DNA of 64,000 nt from Epiperipatus broadwayi (lineage: Eukaryota > Onychophora > Udeonychophora > Euonychophora > Peripatidae): positions 1-64,000 of the forward strand of contig JAQFVV010012531.1 in the NCBI GenBank assembly GCA_028023455.1, given 5' to 3'. The notes beneath the pieces are model-generated. The model was given only the letters and a program-made list of their open reading frames with translations, did not search any database and was not told where the DNA came from. Shown in pieces: positions 23,011-34,885 of this stretch; position 1 is the first letter of the stretch, and every line of letters starts with the position of its first letter. Made by a program: the position numbers and the translations under genes.

Positions 23011-25150
23011 GCTATGATACATGGTAATAGTAAAATTCTATTTTAAATAGCTCATTTCATGGTGCTTCTCCTTCATTACTTTACAAGAACAGTATAGAAG
23101 AAAATAGCATCCCTTAATCTAGTCATATATTAACTTAAATGGGTTACATTTTACATCTTCTTTTATTTCCATTTGCATAGTTAATAACAAATAGAGATCC
23201 ATTTACAAACCAATAATTGATTTAGATAGTTGAATAAGATAAATATCAGCTACCTAAAAGTAAATTTACAAACTGCTTGAATCACTTATTCTGTCTCATA
23301 TATCAGACAGAATCTTCAAATATTTTGACCATTCTGTTTATATTTTCAATAAAAATTATAGAGTCCTATAATTTTCTCGAAGATTTATTTTTTAATAGCA
23401 CTATGTTAAAACCATCTAAAAAATATTGAGTAGCCTGGAATAAGTTTCATGATTTAAAAGTCAAGTATAATGAGATTACTTTAAAAAATGAAAAAATATT
23501 TTATGTGTAATAAAATATGGAAATATTTTTTATATATTTATAAGTAGTCAGTTTTTATTTTTTATAAAATGGTTGTTTAATTTTTAATATATATATATCA
23601 TACACCTTTATCCTGGTTAGCAATGACTATTGGTCCCTTAAAATGTCTCATAAAGTAAAATCTCATATAAAAATAAGCAATTATACTGAGTTTCTGTGAG
23701 AAATAAAATAATTTATTTTAATTTTAAAATATAAAAAATTTTGATTAAAAAAATAAATCTTAATTTGAAAAAATTGTTAATTAATGAATAAACATTTTAC
23801 TTAGCATACTGTTTTAAAAATTACTAACCTATGATTAAAGATACTATTTAAAAACATTTCAGTAGTTATAATTTTTTTAAAAAAATTATAATTTTTCCAC
23901 TATTGATCCACCATTTTGCTTCTTATGTAGCTGCAAAGTGATATTTCTTGAAACACAATTAATTGAATTAAACTAAAGTATGAAAGAAAACTAGCCACAA
24001 TGCACATTTTATAATTTTAAAAAATAATGTAACACAATGTAAACTTTAAAATTTATTTTTCATAAACATTATATTCAATTATTAAATATTTTTATTTTTT
24101 TAATTTCAAACCAATAAAATTTTGATTTTTGTTTTTTGCAGCCTGTTATTTTTTTCTAAATCTCAATATTTTTTTACATAAATGCAATGAAATTAAACAA
24201 GATATAGGTAAAGAAATGTTATGTTCAATTGAATGCTATAGTCTTATGTAAATGATTTTTTTTTCTTTTGCCATTAACTGGCTATTATCTTAAATAAGTC
24301 ACTAAAAAATTAATAGATTATTGACTTAAAATTGAAAAAGTAAATGGTATTTTAAACTTACATCTAGTAATCTATGATCATATAAAGTTTATTGTCAGCT
24401 TTGTAGTGTATAAAATTATTTTTGTCTAAATAACTTGCTGCAGGCAAAATAATCTTCATAAGGATTTTAATTCATAAAATTGATTAAATGAACATATATA
24501 AGATAATATACACATTTTGCAACTAAATATTAATATACTTTGGTGCTGCACAAGTTAATAGATAAAAATTGAATAAAGTGCATTAATTTTATTTTAATTT
24601 TATAATCAAAACATAATATTGTATATGTATAAAGAATAAATTTTACTGTACATTTTTAGTATGAATGTCATCATTTTGTTTTCAGAAGACACAGTTTTAA
24701 TAAAGTCACTATCCTATGAAATCATCAATTTTATAAAGTGACCACTATCATTAACTTCAATGTTGATGATAATCACTATGGTCAATCCTCACATAAAGGT
24801 CTATTTCCAACTGGAATAAAGGTGCACACAAACTTTTAATTTTATTATGCACAAGCAGATAAGCAAGTAGGTAGATAAGTGAATATATAAAGCATTATTT
24901 AGTAGGTATTAGTTAATAAGAGGTAGATAGCTAAGTAAGTAGATTAATAGATGAACATCTGAATGGATAAAAAATAAAGTGATATGTAATCAGACAGAAA
25001 CTTGTTGTATAATGTAAATAAAAAATGCATGAAATTAATATATACATGAATAAATGGAAAAATTCATAGATAAGTGTAAAGGAAGTTAAAATCTGATATA
25101 TCTTTATTGTTTAAACTTGAATCTCTCACAAAGTTGTTTTTTTTTTTCAG
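23011..25150. other. End of the first long DCST1-like intron
   Basis: AT-rich with no recognised gene. It ends in the acceptor ttttttttttcag at 25150, immediately before the next coding exon. Confidence 0.5.
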
Positions 25151-25354
25151 GTATATTCTTGATGTTCATAGTTCCTCTGCATTTCAGTTTGTTTCTTCAG
25201 TATTGCCTAGGAAGTATTGTTACAATATTTACAGGAATTGGATTTGCAAGATCTGTTCAAATTCGATGCATCCTGCTTTTAGTCTTTCCAACAATCTTTG
25301 GTCGCACTGGTCGGAGTGTGCTTAGTACTATTGTTATATCATACATTATTATTG
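25151..25354 (+). CDS. DCST1: DCST1-like DC-STAMP domain protein, second exon found
   Basis: A 204-bp exon between a strong acceptor (poly-T then cag) and donor gtaaga. It starts by completing the glycine codon left open by the exon at 7409-7519 and ends in phase 1. The 68 residues hold two hydrophobic membrane segments around a turn (GIFLMFIVPLHF near the start), a short cytoplasmic-type loop with ARSVQIRC and a GRTGRSVL motif, and a third hydrophobic run ending YIIIG. Human DCST1 has a comparable HIRC motif, a GKEGR-like motif and a membrane run ending YVG at these places. Reading past the donor reaches a stop after about 40 codons. Confidence 0.75.
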
Positions 25355-25658
25355 GTAAGATATGTTTAAGTATATATGTTTATTGTTATTTTAGAATACA
25401 GGCTTATCAATTCCAAATTCTCTCTTTGTACATGGTGTTGTTGTTATTAAATGTCAAAGAACATGATTTTATTTAAATATAATTTCCTTGGTAGAATCTT
25501 CAAAAAATAGTCTCTCTCTATATATATATATAAAATAAATTTAACGGTTTACAAACTATTACAATTTTGTTTTTAATTAACGGACATTTTATTTATTATA
25601 TATATATATAACAAATTGCAAAAGAATAAATATCTTTATGCTGTTCTTCCATAAAATA
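25355..25658. other. Intron start, AT-rich
   Basis: Non-coding continuation after the donor; short (at)n runs near 25520 and 25600. Confidence 0.5.
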
Positions 25659-25818
25659 ATAATCAGAAAATAATAAATTATTACAACAGCTATATAAATA
25701 TCAAATTTTTATATACATAAAAAGCACCTGATTTGCTGAAAAAGGCTTTTTATGTTTATAAAAAAATTTGATATTTATATAGCTGTTGTACGAATTTCTT
25801 ATTTTCTGATTATAAAGT
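25659..25818. repeat. Imperfect inverted repeat, arms about 70 bp
   Basis: The left arm runs through acaacagctatataaatatc and acataaaaagc (25659-25729). The right arm is its reverse complement with small indels (25744-25818); the loop is about 14 bp around acctgatttgctga. Part of the arm sequence (acaacagctatataaat) also occurs at 15762-15778, so this is a dispersed repeat in fold-back form. Confidence 0.7.
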
Positions 25819-28800
25819 GTGAACTCTTGTGATTATCTAATATGAACTTTTTCAAATTTGCAAATTAGTAAGTGAAAATAAAAACTTTTATCTAACCTAA
25901 CGAATTTTAAATCAATTGTTAATATTTTTATGCATATGTTTAATTAATCATTCCCACTTCTTTTTTTTTGTTATATGTTAATTAAAATGTATTAAATTTA
26001 AATTGGGTGTAGATAGCTGCATAGATTCGTTAATGTTTATGGGTTTCTTTTTTAAGATTTTCATATGTGTGAAATAGATATATCTGTAAATATGACATCT
26101 CATGTTGAGTGTCCAAATGTATTTATTCATATATCTTTTAAGTTATTGTTGTCAATGTGGCACCTTATGATGAGTGCCATTGGGTTTACTTTATTGTAAA
26201 TTTCCCTCAGCAATTTTCAATTAATAACTTTATATTTTAATTGTTTATGTTTAGCTTAAAGGGCTTTAATTTCAGACTATTTGTCTCATGGTTAAGTTGA
26301 TGCTGGTAAAGAGATATATGGACATTTATACTAATGCAATGTGAAGCATGTTAGCATACAGGGTAAAGCCCAACTGAATGTGTGACCCAAAGGCATAGTC
26401 ATTGTGTTGCAATGTATGCAGATGCATTTCCTGTGACATTGACTTAGTTTGGCTCTATGGATAGGGACTATAAGTCAGCAGATAGATTGCTCTCCCCCAT
26501 ACATAGCATTTTTCTTTAATTATTTTATATACATGATTCCTTCACCAGATAGACACACATTCCTGTACTGGACCAGAATCATGTCCTTCAAATAATATCA
26601 TGCTGTCAGATGCACATTCCTGTCAACATGGTTTTATGCTAGCATCTTCATATTGCATTGGTTGCATCCATATATCAGGAAGCAAGCATTAGTTTAGCTA
26701 TGAACTTTTAGTCTGAGATTGAATGATTGTTTTGAAAAGTTTTAACTGAGTAATCTATGTAGCCTATCTATACCCAACATTTTAAAATAAATATATATAT
26801 AAATGTCCATCTGTGCAGTCTTACTCCAAATAATTTAAATTTAAAATTAATATTGAAATCAAAATAAATTTATTCCTCAATTTTAACTAATGCATATGTG
26901 CATCAATAAATGTTTTTGTGTGTTATTACTGGCAGTAGCTTATTTATTTATTTATTTTATTTTAGATCTTTATTGAAATGTTTTAAATAAAAATTTATAT
27001 ATTAAATATCAGTGTTTCCTTGAGCTGGTAGCATGGGCTAATAGTCAATATAAAATATAATTGGATCTTAACAATAAGTATCTGCCAACTATATAAATTT
27101 CCCAGGTTCAAATGGCCTGGTGGTACCCTTGTAGATATGGTAAGATGCAATCTATACATTACACTCCGACCATTATAATATATATATTTACTGTGAATTT
27201 AAATTTTCAAACTCATTTACCTTACTATAAATTTCCAAAAATGTTGGCAAATTGTTTCTATAAAATAAATTAATAATCCAATATTTTATTGTTTAGATCA
27301 TAAGAAATTTATTACTGGAGCTGGGTCACGACTTGAACTTAAAAATTTCAGAATCTACCATTCCTCCCATGATACATTTTAACTGAAAGAGCTATTTAAA
27401 ATGGCCTAAACTTTAACTTATCTTTGGTTATATGATGTTAAATATCTACATATTTCAAGCATTATTATTTCAAATAATATATCTTAAACAGTGTAGATAT
27501 AAGCCTGAAACATTGGGAAATCACTCATTAACAAAGCAAATTTTTAGTAATCAAACATGGAATTATTAAAATTCATATATTTAACATATAGCTTTAAATT
27601 ATTGTAACTATTGAATATTCATGCTTTTAACTTAAAACTATTTTTAGCACATGCATGCGACAAATACTTTATATTGTTAGCCTTGATCTAGAACATTAAG
27701 TTGAAGCTTAAAATGATTGTTTGATTTTTTTATATATGTAATCTTCAGTTGGAATAGAGTTCGTAGCAAAATTAAATTATTTTACTATAATTATCATTTA
27801 AAATATTTTAAAAATTAATTTAAAAAATTAAAGCATTTTCCAAAAAAATTTAAATTATCTTGAAAATTTTTTGTTAAAAAATTTAAAGCTTTACTATCTG
27901 ATATAAAGATAAAACATTTATCTTCAGTATCATTACATGGTTTTTTAATGCATCCAAAAACCTTAGTAATTATAAAAATAAAATATATTTTACACTTACT
28001 ATTAAAAATATTATAAAAATGAAAATATATTTGTAACAAAAAAAACCATTAGTTTCAGAATCCAAATAAAAACTTACGTTTTGACTGAAATACCCCCCTC
28101 CCATGTCAGTAAGCATTTGCACTTTAGAGCTATTTTTATTTTTTGATTATATGTACCATCTAAAAACAAAAACTAGATTAAAGATTCATTACTGATAAAA
28201 TGTATTCTTTCAAAGTAATATTGTAGATGAGCCTTAAAAAAGTTACTGATGTGGTGTTATTTCTTATTATTAAGGCCATACAATTCAGTGATTGTAGAAT
28301 TACAAAATCATTTGATTTTTTTTTAAAAAACTTTTTACAAAGGCATCAGCAAAAAATGTAACTCTTTTTATACAATGTATTTCAACTGAATCAGTTACTT
28401 CATTTGAATATATGTATATTAGCGTGTGTATGGGTGTAGAAAGTAGATTTTTATCAAAAGCTGTTTATAAAGTTTTCACAATTTTGTATGTACTTATTTA
28501 CTTGTATGCTATCATCTGGTGTATCAATCATTTAGTAAAGAGTGGTGGAGACACTGGTAAATTATGTTCCAAATGATATATACTCTGCATTTATTTCCAT
28601 TGTATTGTGTTAATCATCTAGATTATGGCAGATGACATACCTATAATATCATTTTTAATAAGCTGCCAGATTGAAAGAAAAAAGAGAGAAAAGTATTTTA
28701 AATATGTATGTATATATATATATATTAAGTTGTCACAAATAAATTTAAATATATATCTTGGATTCTTTAATGTATGTAATCATGTATTGTTAATATTAAT

Positions 28801-29935
28801 GTTGTACTAATATGCATATATGTTATGGTATGAATAAAGTATATTGATAGGTTCTTCAAATCATAATCAATAATCATCAATAAATAAGTTACAATTAATA
28901 AATATGGGCATAGAAAATGGATAAAGAAACAGCGTTAGAACCTATATAAGTAATGAACAAATCATCATCAGCAAGTTAATTAACAACAATCAGAGTCATA
29001 AAAGATATGATTGGCTTCAATAGAAATTATAATATAGAATTTTAAACTAATCATCATCTAATCAATGTCAAACTTGGGCATATTATAAATGCAATCATCA
29101 ATATTTCAGCTGCATGCACATACATAAGTGCTAATAGAATTAAACATATTTCAAAAATTCAGGGATTATTACATCAGTTCTGATCATCATCAATTAACAG
29201 GGTCAAATCATATTAGTTATTATCATAAGATCTATAAAGTGAATGGACATTATAGGTCACTTTCATTACTTTAGTGCTACCTAGATAATTTTACAGAGAA
29301 TCACATAGATGTCCAAGTGCATATACATATATCTTGTCTACTGTTGGTCCTAAACTAAATCTGGGATTACAGGGATGATGATGACTGTGAACAAGTACAA
29401 ATATGCACAATTAATCTATTTTAGCATTAAATAACTTTATCAGAATAATTTAAAATATTGATCAATATATTTATTGATTGAAAGTGGAATTAAAGAAATA
29501 AAAAGTCTCATAAATACGCTATATCACAGGTAAATTCTACTGATCTGACTATTTACAAATATCAGAAAATATTTCTATAGACTAAAAAAATAAAATTATT
29601 GTAACACTGTTTGAATTATAGTCTACAAATAAATAAATTACAAATGGTATTAAATAAACACATATATGGATGTGCACATGAGACTGTTTAATAATACAAA
29701 AGATTCCAATCATTAATAAATCAATAAATATTATTATTCTTAAATATATATGTAAATAATAAATGATTTTAAATATACTTATAAATGCACACACACCTGA
29801 GTATTATAATATATAATATTTCATTTGTTATTAATAAATTCATTAAATCTATAAGACAATGTTTTATTTAAATAAATGTTACATATATATATATATTAAT
29901 CGATGTTTGTATCCCTTTAACCTACATATAATTTT
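25819..29935. other. Second DCST1-like intron, non-coding
   Basis: No coding exon recognised. A moderately GC-richer patch at 26340-26700 reads like a dispersed repeat (tggctctatggatagggac, ttgcattggttgcatcc), but no ends or promoter boxes could be fixed. Loose repeats of aatcatcaatc type occur between 28860 and 29200. A 74-codon minus-strand frame at 27815-28039 has no recognisable family. Confidence 0.4.
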
Positions 29936-30725
29936 ATATTCAAATAATAAAACAAATACAGTAATATAAATTCAAACGTTTAACACATATAGGAACGCTT
30001 TCAACTATCTAAGTAGTCTTTGTCAACCAAGGTTAACACTTTGGAAATCAAATTCTAAGGTATGTTCAAAGATAATAATCTTATTTTTAATTTTCCCATA
30101 ATTCATCGTTTCCGACATTTGCTGCTTGTCGATTTATTAAGCATTTTTAATATTTATTTATTAACATTACCTTTTTTATTTTTCGTTTATTATTTTTTCT
30201 GTACATAATATCTTTACGTTTTTAAAAGTAAAATCAAATCCAAAATTACATTTTTATTATGGTCATAGTGTACATTTTTGAACTCTTTTTAGTAACAATA
30301 TATGTTCTCTAGTCCTTTTCTCCAAAGTACAACATGATTCACCAATATTAGCACTTCCACATTCACATATCCATTTATATACTATAGAACATTGGTTCAT
30401 AAATGAATTTTTATTCTTAGAATTATTTATTAACTTATTTAAATTAGGAAGTGAATAAAATGCAATTTTACATTTTTATATTTTTTCTTTATAAACTTTA
30501 TTCTTGTTGATTTAAAATAAAAGGTGTTGATATCGATATTTTTTATTATTCTCAGATTCAATTTTCATATTAATTCATTTTTTATTATAATTTTTAACTG
30601 TATTATAAATAATATTACAATTATAACCAAAATCTATTAATTCATTAATAAATATATTTATATTTTTGTTATTATCTGATATATTTGTGAATTTAATAAA
30701 TACAGCATTTCAAATTATATGTATA
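29936..30725 (-). mobile_element. Penelope-like element, 3' fragment
   Basis: Minus-strand reading near 30300-30370 gives CGSANIGESCCTLEKR, a decayed GIY-YIG core closely matching the fragment at 6110-6930. Next comes the same basic stretch, and the tail (29990-30060) shares the hammerhead-like motif and its flanks. The 5' side near 30700 aligns with the N-terminal part of the open piece at 5162-5416. RT is absent. Confidence 0.65.
29990..30030 (-). ncRNA. Hammerhead-like motif at Penelope-like 3' end
   Basis: UUGACAA, a 5-bp stem (GACUA with UAGUU), then GAAAGCGUUCC. Compared with the copies at 4560-4600 and 6824-6866, one U-A pair of the stem is replaced by C-G and a G-C by G-U. Pairing therefore survives sequence change, which supports a selected RNA hairpin. 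The first core box deviates from CUGANGA. Confidence 0.4.
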
Positions 30726-31314
30726 TGTTAAGGAAAAGTGTTTAATTGCAATGGTATTCTATATATTAATCCTTGAAAATATACTTTGTAGGAGTTTACA
30801 TTTCTTACCCAGTGCAGTTTCAATATTATTACATCATAATTATATCGCATCATGCTTATGAAGAGAAAGCATACTTACTGTAACTATGAATCTCTAAGAA
30901 TTAAATATATATAATTTTTAAGATGTAATGAAATCTCCAAGATTTATTTATATTAAAATGTATTAAATTTATATTAAATTTAATTTATGTCATCTTTCAA
31001 TTCCAAAAACAGATGAAAAGAATATTAATATTTTACCTACGTCTGGGTTGTTTATTTCTTTACAGGATTTTTAATATCAATTTTATAAAGATATTTCTAC
31101 AACTTTAGTCACTTTGGTCTTAAGTAATATTTATCAAGGTAAAAGCTTCATACAGACAGTTATTGAAGGTTTTATCACCTTCTACGAATTACATATTAAC
31201 TGAAGCCAATTTATATACATATATAATTATTAGAAGAAAAATTAAATTTATAAAATAAATTCAATTAACCTCATTATTAATATAACAATATTTTTATTAT
31301 AATGTTGCTTGTAG
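30726..31314. other. End of the second DCST1-like intron
   Basis: AT-rich with no gene recognised; ends in the acceptor ttgcttgtag at 31314. Confidence 0.5.
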
Positions 31315-31454
31315 GTCCAATTAATAATCTCCTTCTCAATGTAAAAGAAGTGATTCGTTGCTACAGCTGCTCCATCTCATTGGCTGTTAATCTGACAACT
31401 TCTAGAATCAATTTAATGAAAAATCCATTGTTAGATATTCTAAAAGATTTTGAT
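31315..31454 (+). CDS. DCST1: DCST1-like DC-STAMP domain protein, third exon found
   Basis: A 140-bp exon with acceptor cttgtag and donor gtaagt. It completes the glycine codon of the exon at 25151-25354 to give GPINNLLLNVKEVIRCYSC, then continues through LAVNLTTS and NPLLDILKDFD, ending in phase 0. In human DCST1 the corresponding stretch also begins GP, has an N-rich loop and a conserved cysteine, and leads into the extracellular region; I recall this from the family. Together the three exons give about 151 residues, roughly the first fifth of a protein of about 700 residues. No fourth exon was recognised in the remaining 32.5 kb. Confidence 0.75.
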
Positions 31455-31965
31455 GTAAGTTATGGTAAATTTTTTTCAAACCTAGATTATTGTAATTATA
31501 TAATTTTGGATGAAACAATCATTTTTCTTAAGACAGATTATAAATATTCATATATCGTCATAGTTTAATATTTATTCATAAAACATTACAAGTCAGTTTA
31601 TAAATGCTATATTTTTTTCAACATATTTACTTAGCATATGTTTTTAGATAAATATATTTTGATTATTAATAATATTTTGTTGGACAAGAGATTATTAAGT
31701 CACTTTTTAGTTCAGATATAAACTGTAAACTTAAGTAAAAATTAATTTATTTATTATTAGTTACAATATAATATTTTCTAACTCCAAACTCGTTTTTTTC
31801 TATTTGTATAGATAATCTTTGGTTTAGTCATACTTTAAATATATGGGTAAAGACACTAGTGAAAAAGAATATGTTTCTAATTTGTATATCTGACTTAACC
31901 AGACATGTTTAGTTAACCCAGATATAAACTTAGAGATTAATTAAAGATTAATAAAGCTATTCTGT
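31455..31965. other. Intron after the third exon
   Basis: Donor gtaagt at 31455, then AT-rich sequence without recognised features up to the RTE tail. Confidence 0.5.
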
Positions 31966-31968
31966 ATA

Positions 31969-34885
31969 TCATCATCATCAACCATTATCAATTCACTGCA
32001 GGATGAAGGTCTCTCCAAGTTTAATCCAACTTCTCCGATCTTTAGCTTCTCTTTTCCACATCATCCCTTCACACTTTCTTATTTCATCCATCCATCTCAC
32101 ATGTGGACTGTTTCTGGGTCTTTTGTAATCTCTTGGAATTTAGTTTAAGATATCAATTGTCCATCTATTATCATCTCTTCTAGCAATATGTCCATCCCAA
32201 TTCCACTTCAATCTTTTAATTTTTTCAATGAGGTCATTAACATCTGTTTGTTCTCTTACCCATACATTGCATTTTCAATCTCTTCTTGTTACTCCCAACA
32301 TGCATCTCTCCATACTTTTTTGAGTGGTCTGAAGTCTCTGTATTGCTCTTCTATTAAGTGTCCAAGTCTCAGATCCATAAGTAAGAATTGGTAAAACACA
32401 TTTGTTAAAAACCTTTCTTTTCAAACACATAGGCATATTTCCTTTTAGTATCAAACTATTTCTACCAAAAGCACTCCAACCAAATTTAATTCTGTGATTA
32501 ATTTCATCCATTATGTTTCCATCTGTACTAATAATCTGACCAAGATATTTGTAACTGTTAACTTCTTCTAATTCATCATAATCAATCTTTATTTTCATAT
32601 TTTGAGCAAATTGATTAAACATTACTTTAGTCTTTTTAACATTTATCTTTAGTCCTACTTTCCTAGTTTCATCTGATAACTCCTGCAACATTTCCTGCAG
32701 CTCTGAAGCATTATTTGCAAAAACAACTATATCATCTGCAAAATCTAAATGACTTAAATAATCTCCATTTACATTCACTTCTTTAGTTTCCCATTTTAAT
32801 CCACAAAATACTTCTTGCAACACTGCTGTAAAAAGTTTTGGAGATATGGAGTCACCTTGTCTTACACCTTTCTCAATGTTGACTTTCCCAGTATCATTAT
32901 GTAATCTAATTGTTGCTGTTGCATTTTTATAAATATTCTTTAAAATATGACAATATCCTGGATCTATACCTTGATGATCCAATGCTTTAATTACTGAAGA
33001 AATGTTTACAGAATCAAATGCCTTTTCATAATCTACAAATCCAAAACATAATGGCAACTCATATTTATTTGTCCTTTCTATAACTTCTCTCAATACCTGG
33101 ATATGATCTACTGTACTAAAACCACTGTTAAATCCAGCTCATTCCCTTGGTTTGTGGGAATCCAATGTTCTTTGTAGATGAGTTGTAATTATCTTGGTAA
33201 AAATTTTGTATAAAACTGATAAAAGGCTGATAGGTCTGTAATTTCTAATATCTTCTTTATCACCTTTTTAAAATATTAATATTATTACTATATTAGGCCA
33301 ATCATCTGGTACATATTTATTATTCAGACATTTGGTATACAACTTTGCTAAAAAAAATTCTATTTCTTCACCTGCTTCTTTTAATATATCAATTATAATT
33401 CCATCATTACCTGGAGCCTTTCCTTTCTTCATACATTATGTTTCACTTTTTCATTTAAAATTCTGGGCAATTCAGAAGATGTAATAGAAATCTTTATTAC
33501 CATATAATTCTTGATAAAAGTCTTCTACCTATTTCATAATGTCATCTCTCTTTTTAGTAATAATTCCATCTTTTTTTCTTATTGCAGATATAAATTTTCT
33601 ACCAATACCAAAATGTTGTTTTACATTCTTGAAACTTTTATTTTCTTCTACAGCTTTTCTTGCTAGTTCATAGTTATACTTCCTTATATCATTTTCAACT
33701 CTTTTCCATACCATTTTACAAAATTCAAGATATTCAATCCTTTTTCATGCATCATTTCTGAATATCTTCATATTCTTTCTTTTCTTCATAAATTCTCTAG
33801 TCCCAATAGAAATTTTATTAAACAATTGCTGCTTTTTTCTACCAGCTATGTTTGTTGCAGTTTTTAAAAGTGTATCAGTTATTTTCCTATTAATATCATT
33901 CAAATCTGAATCATGTTCAAAATCTACTAATACTTAAAACCGATTTGTAAGTTCTAATTTAAATTCATTAGAATGTTTCTGAAGATTAGGAATATCAACT
34001 GTAAAAATTGTTTTTCTTAATTTTTGTCTCTTTAGTTTTGCATCAACACCTATCTTACAGCTTACTAATCTATTATCACTTCCTGTGTTAAATTTATTAA
34101 GAACATTATAATCTTAAAATATGTATTTTCTGTTAGTCAAAATATAATCCAATTCTGATGTACCTTCATTGGGATGCTTCCATGTCCATTTTCTCTTAAC
34201 ATTTTTCTCAAAAAAAGAATTCATAATATAAAGTTTTTCTTTTTCAGAAAACTCCACTAGTCTATGTCCTCTTTCATTTCTATTACCATAACCAAAATTA
34301 CCTACAGCACTTTCATCTTTTATTTGTTTACCAATTCTAGCATTAAAGTATCCCATAATAATTTTAAAATGTTGTTTACTCTGATCAAAAGCCTTTTGTA
34401 CATCCATATAAAAAGCTTCTACTATCTTCATCACTATGAGAACTTGTTGGGGAATAAACCTGAATTATCTGCATTTGGTATCTGCTATTAAATTGTATAA
34501 CTAATCTTGCCACTCTGACTGATACACCATCAATTTCGACAATGTTGTTCTTCCACTTTTTATTTATAATAAATCCTACTCCACTTGTATTTCCAATATG
34601 TGTGTATTTATAATAGAGTATATGTCCACTTTTTAAATCAATTGTCTCTTCACCTTTTCTTCTAACTTCACAAAGTCCAATAATGTCCCATTTAATATAA
34701 GACAGTTCTTCTTCTAATTCTTGCAATCTTCCTTCACTTGAAAGTGATCTGCAGTTGTAAGTACCTAAATAAAAAGTCGTCATCAAATGGCAGCCTGGGT
34801 CCGCAATCAGGGGATTCTTATATATATATATACAGTATAGTGAAATCGAAGTAGTACCAAATGATTTAGTTCGCAAAAAAATCAC
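31969..34885 (-). mobile_element. RTE-clade LINE, best-preserved copy
   Basis: Minus strand. The endonuclease begins near 34780 with LGTYNCRSLS. It continues through IIGLCEVRRKGE (catalytic Glu block) and GVGFIINKKW, frameshifts near 34400, and resumes as MGYFNARIGKQ and ELDYILTNRKY. The Asp of the usual GDFNA block is Tyr here. A linker piece (33529-33714) follows, then RT (272 codons, 32275-33093) with FVDYEKAFDS, GVRQGDSISPKLF and DFADDIVVFA. The C-terminal block has SETWTLNRRAIQRLQTTQKS. The 3' end has cctgcagtgaattgataatgg and a gat repeat tail (31969-31985), typical of RTE elements. Endonuclease and RT need frameshift repair, so the copy is inactive, but it is younger than the copies at 11080-13930 and 50245-54716. 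Confidence 0.92.

Noticed and set aside
25107-25476. Single long plus-strand frames read straight through the exon at 25151
   Set aside because: Coding similarity covers only 25151-25354 between a good acceptor and donor; the extensions are intron.
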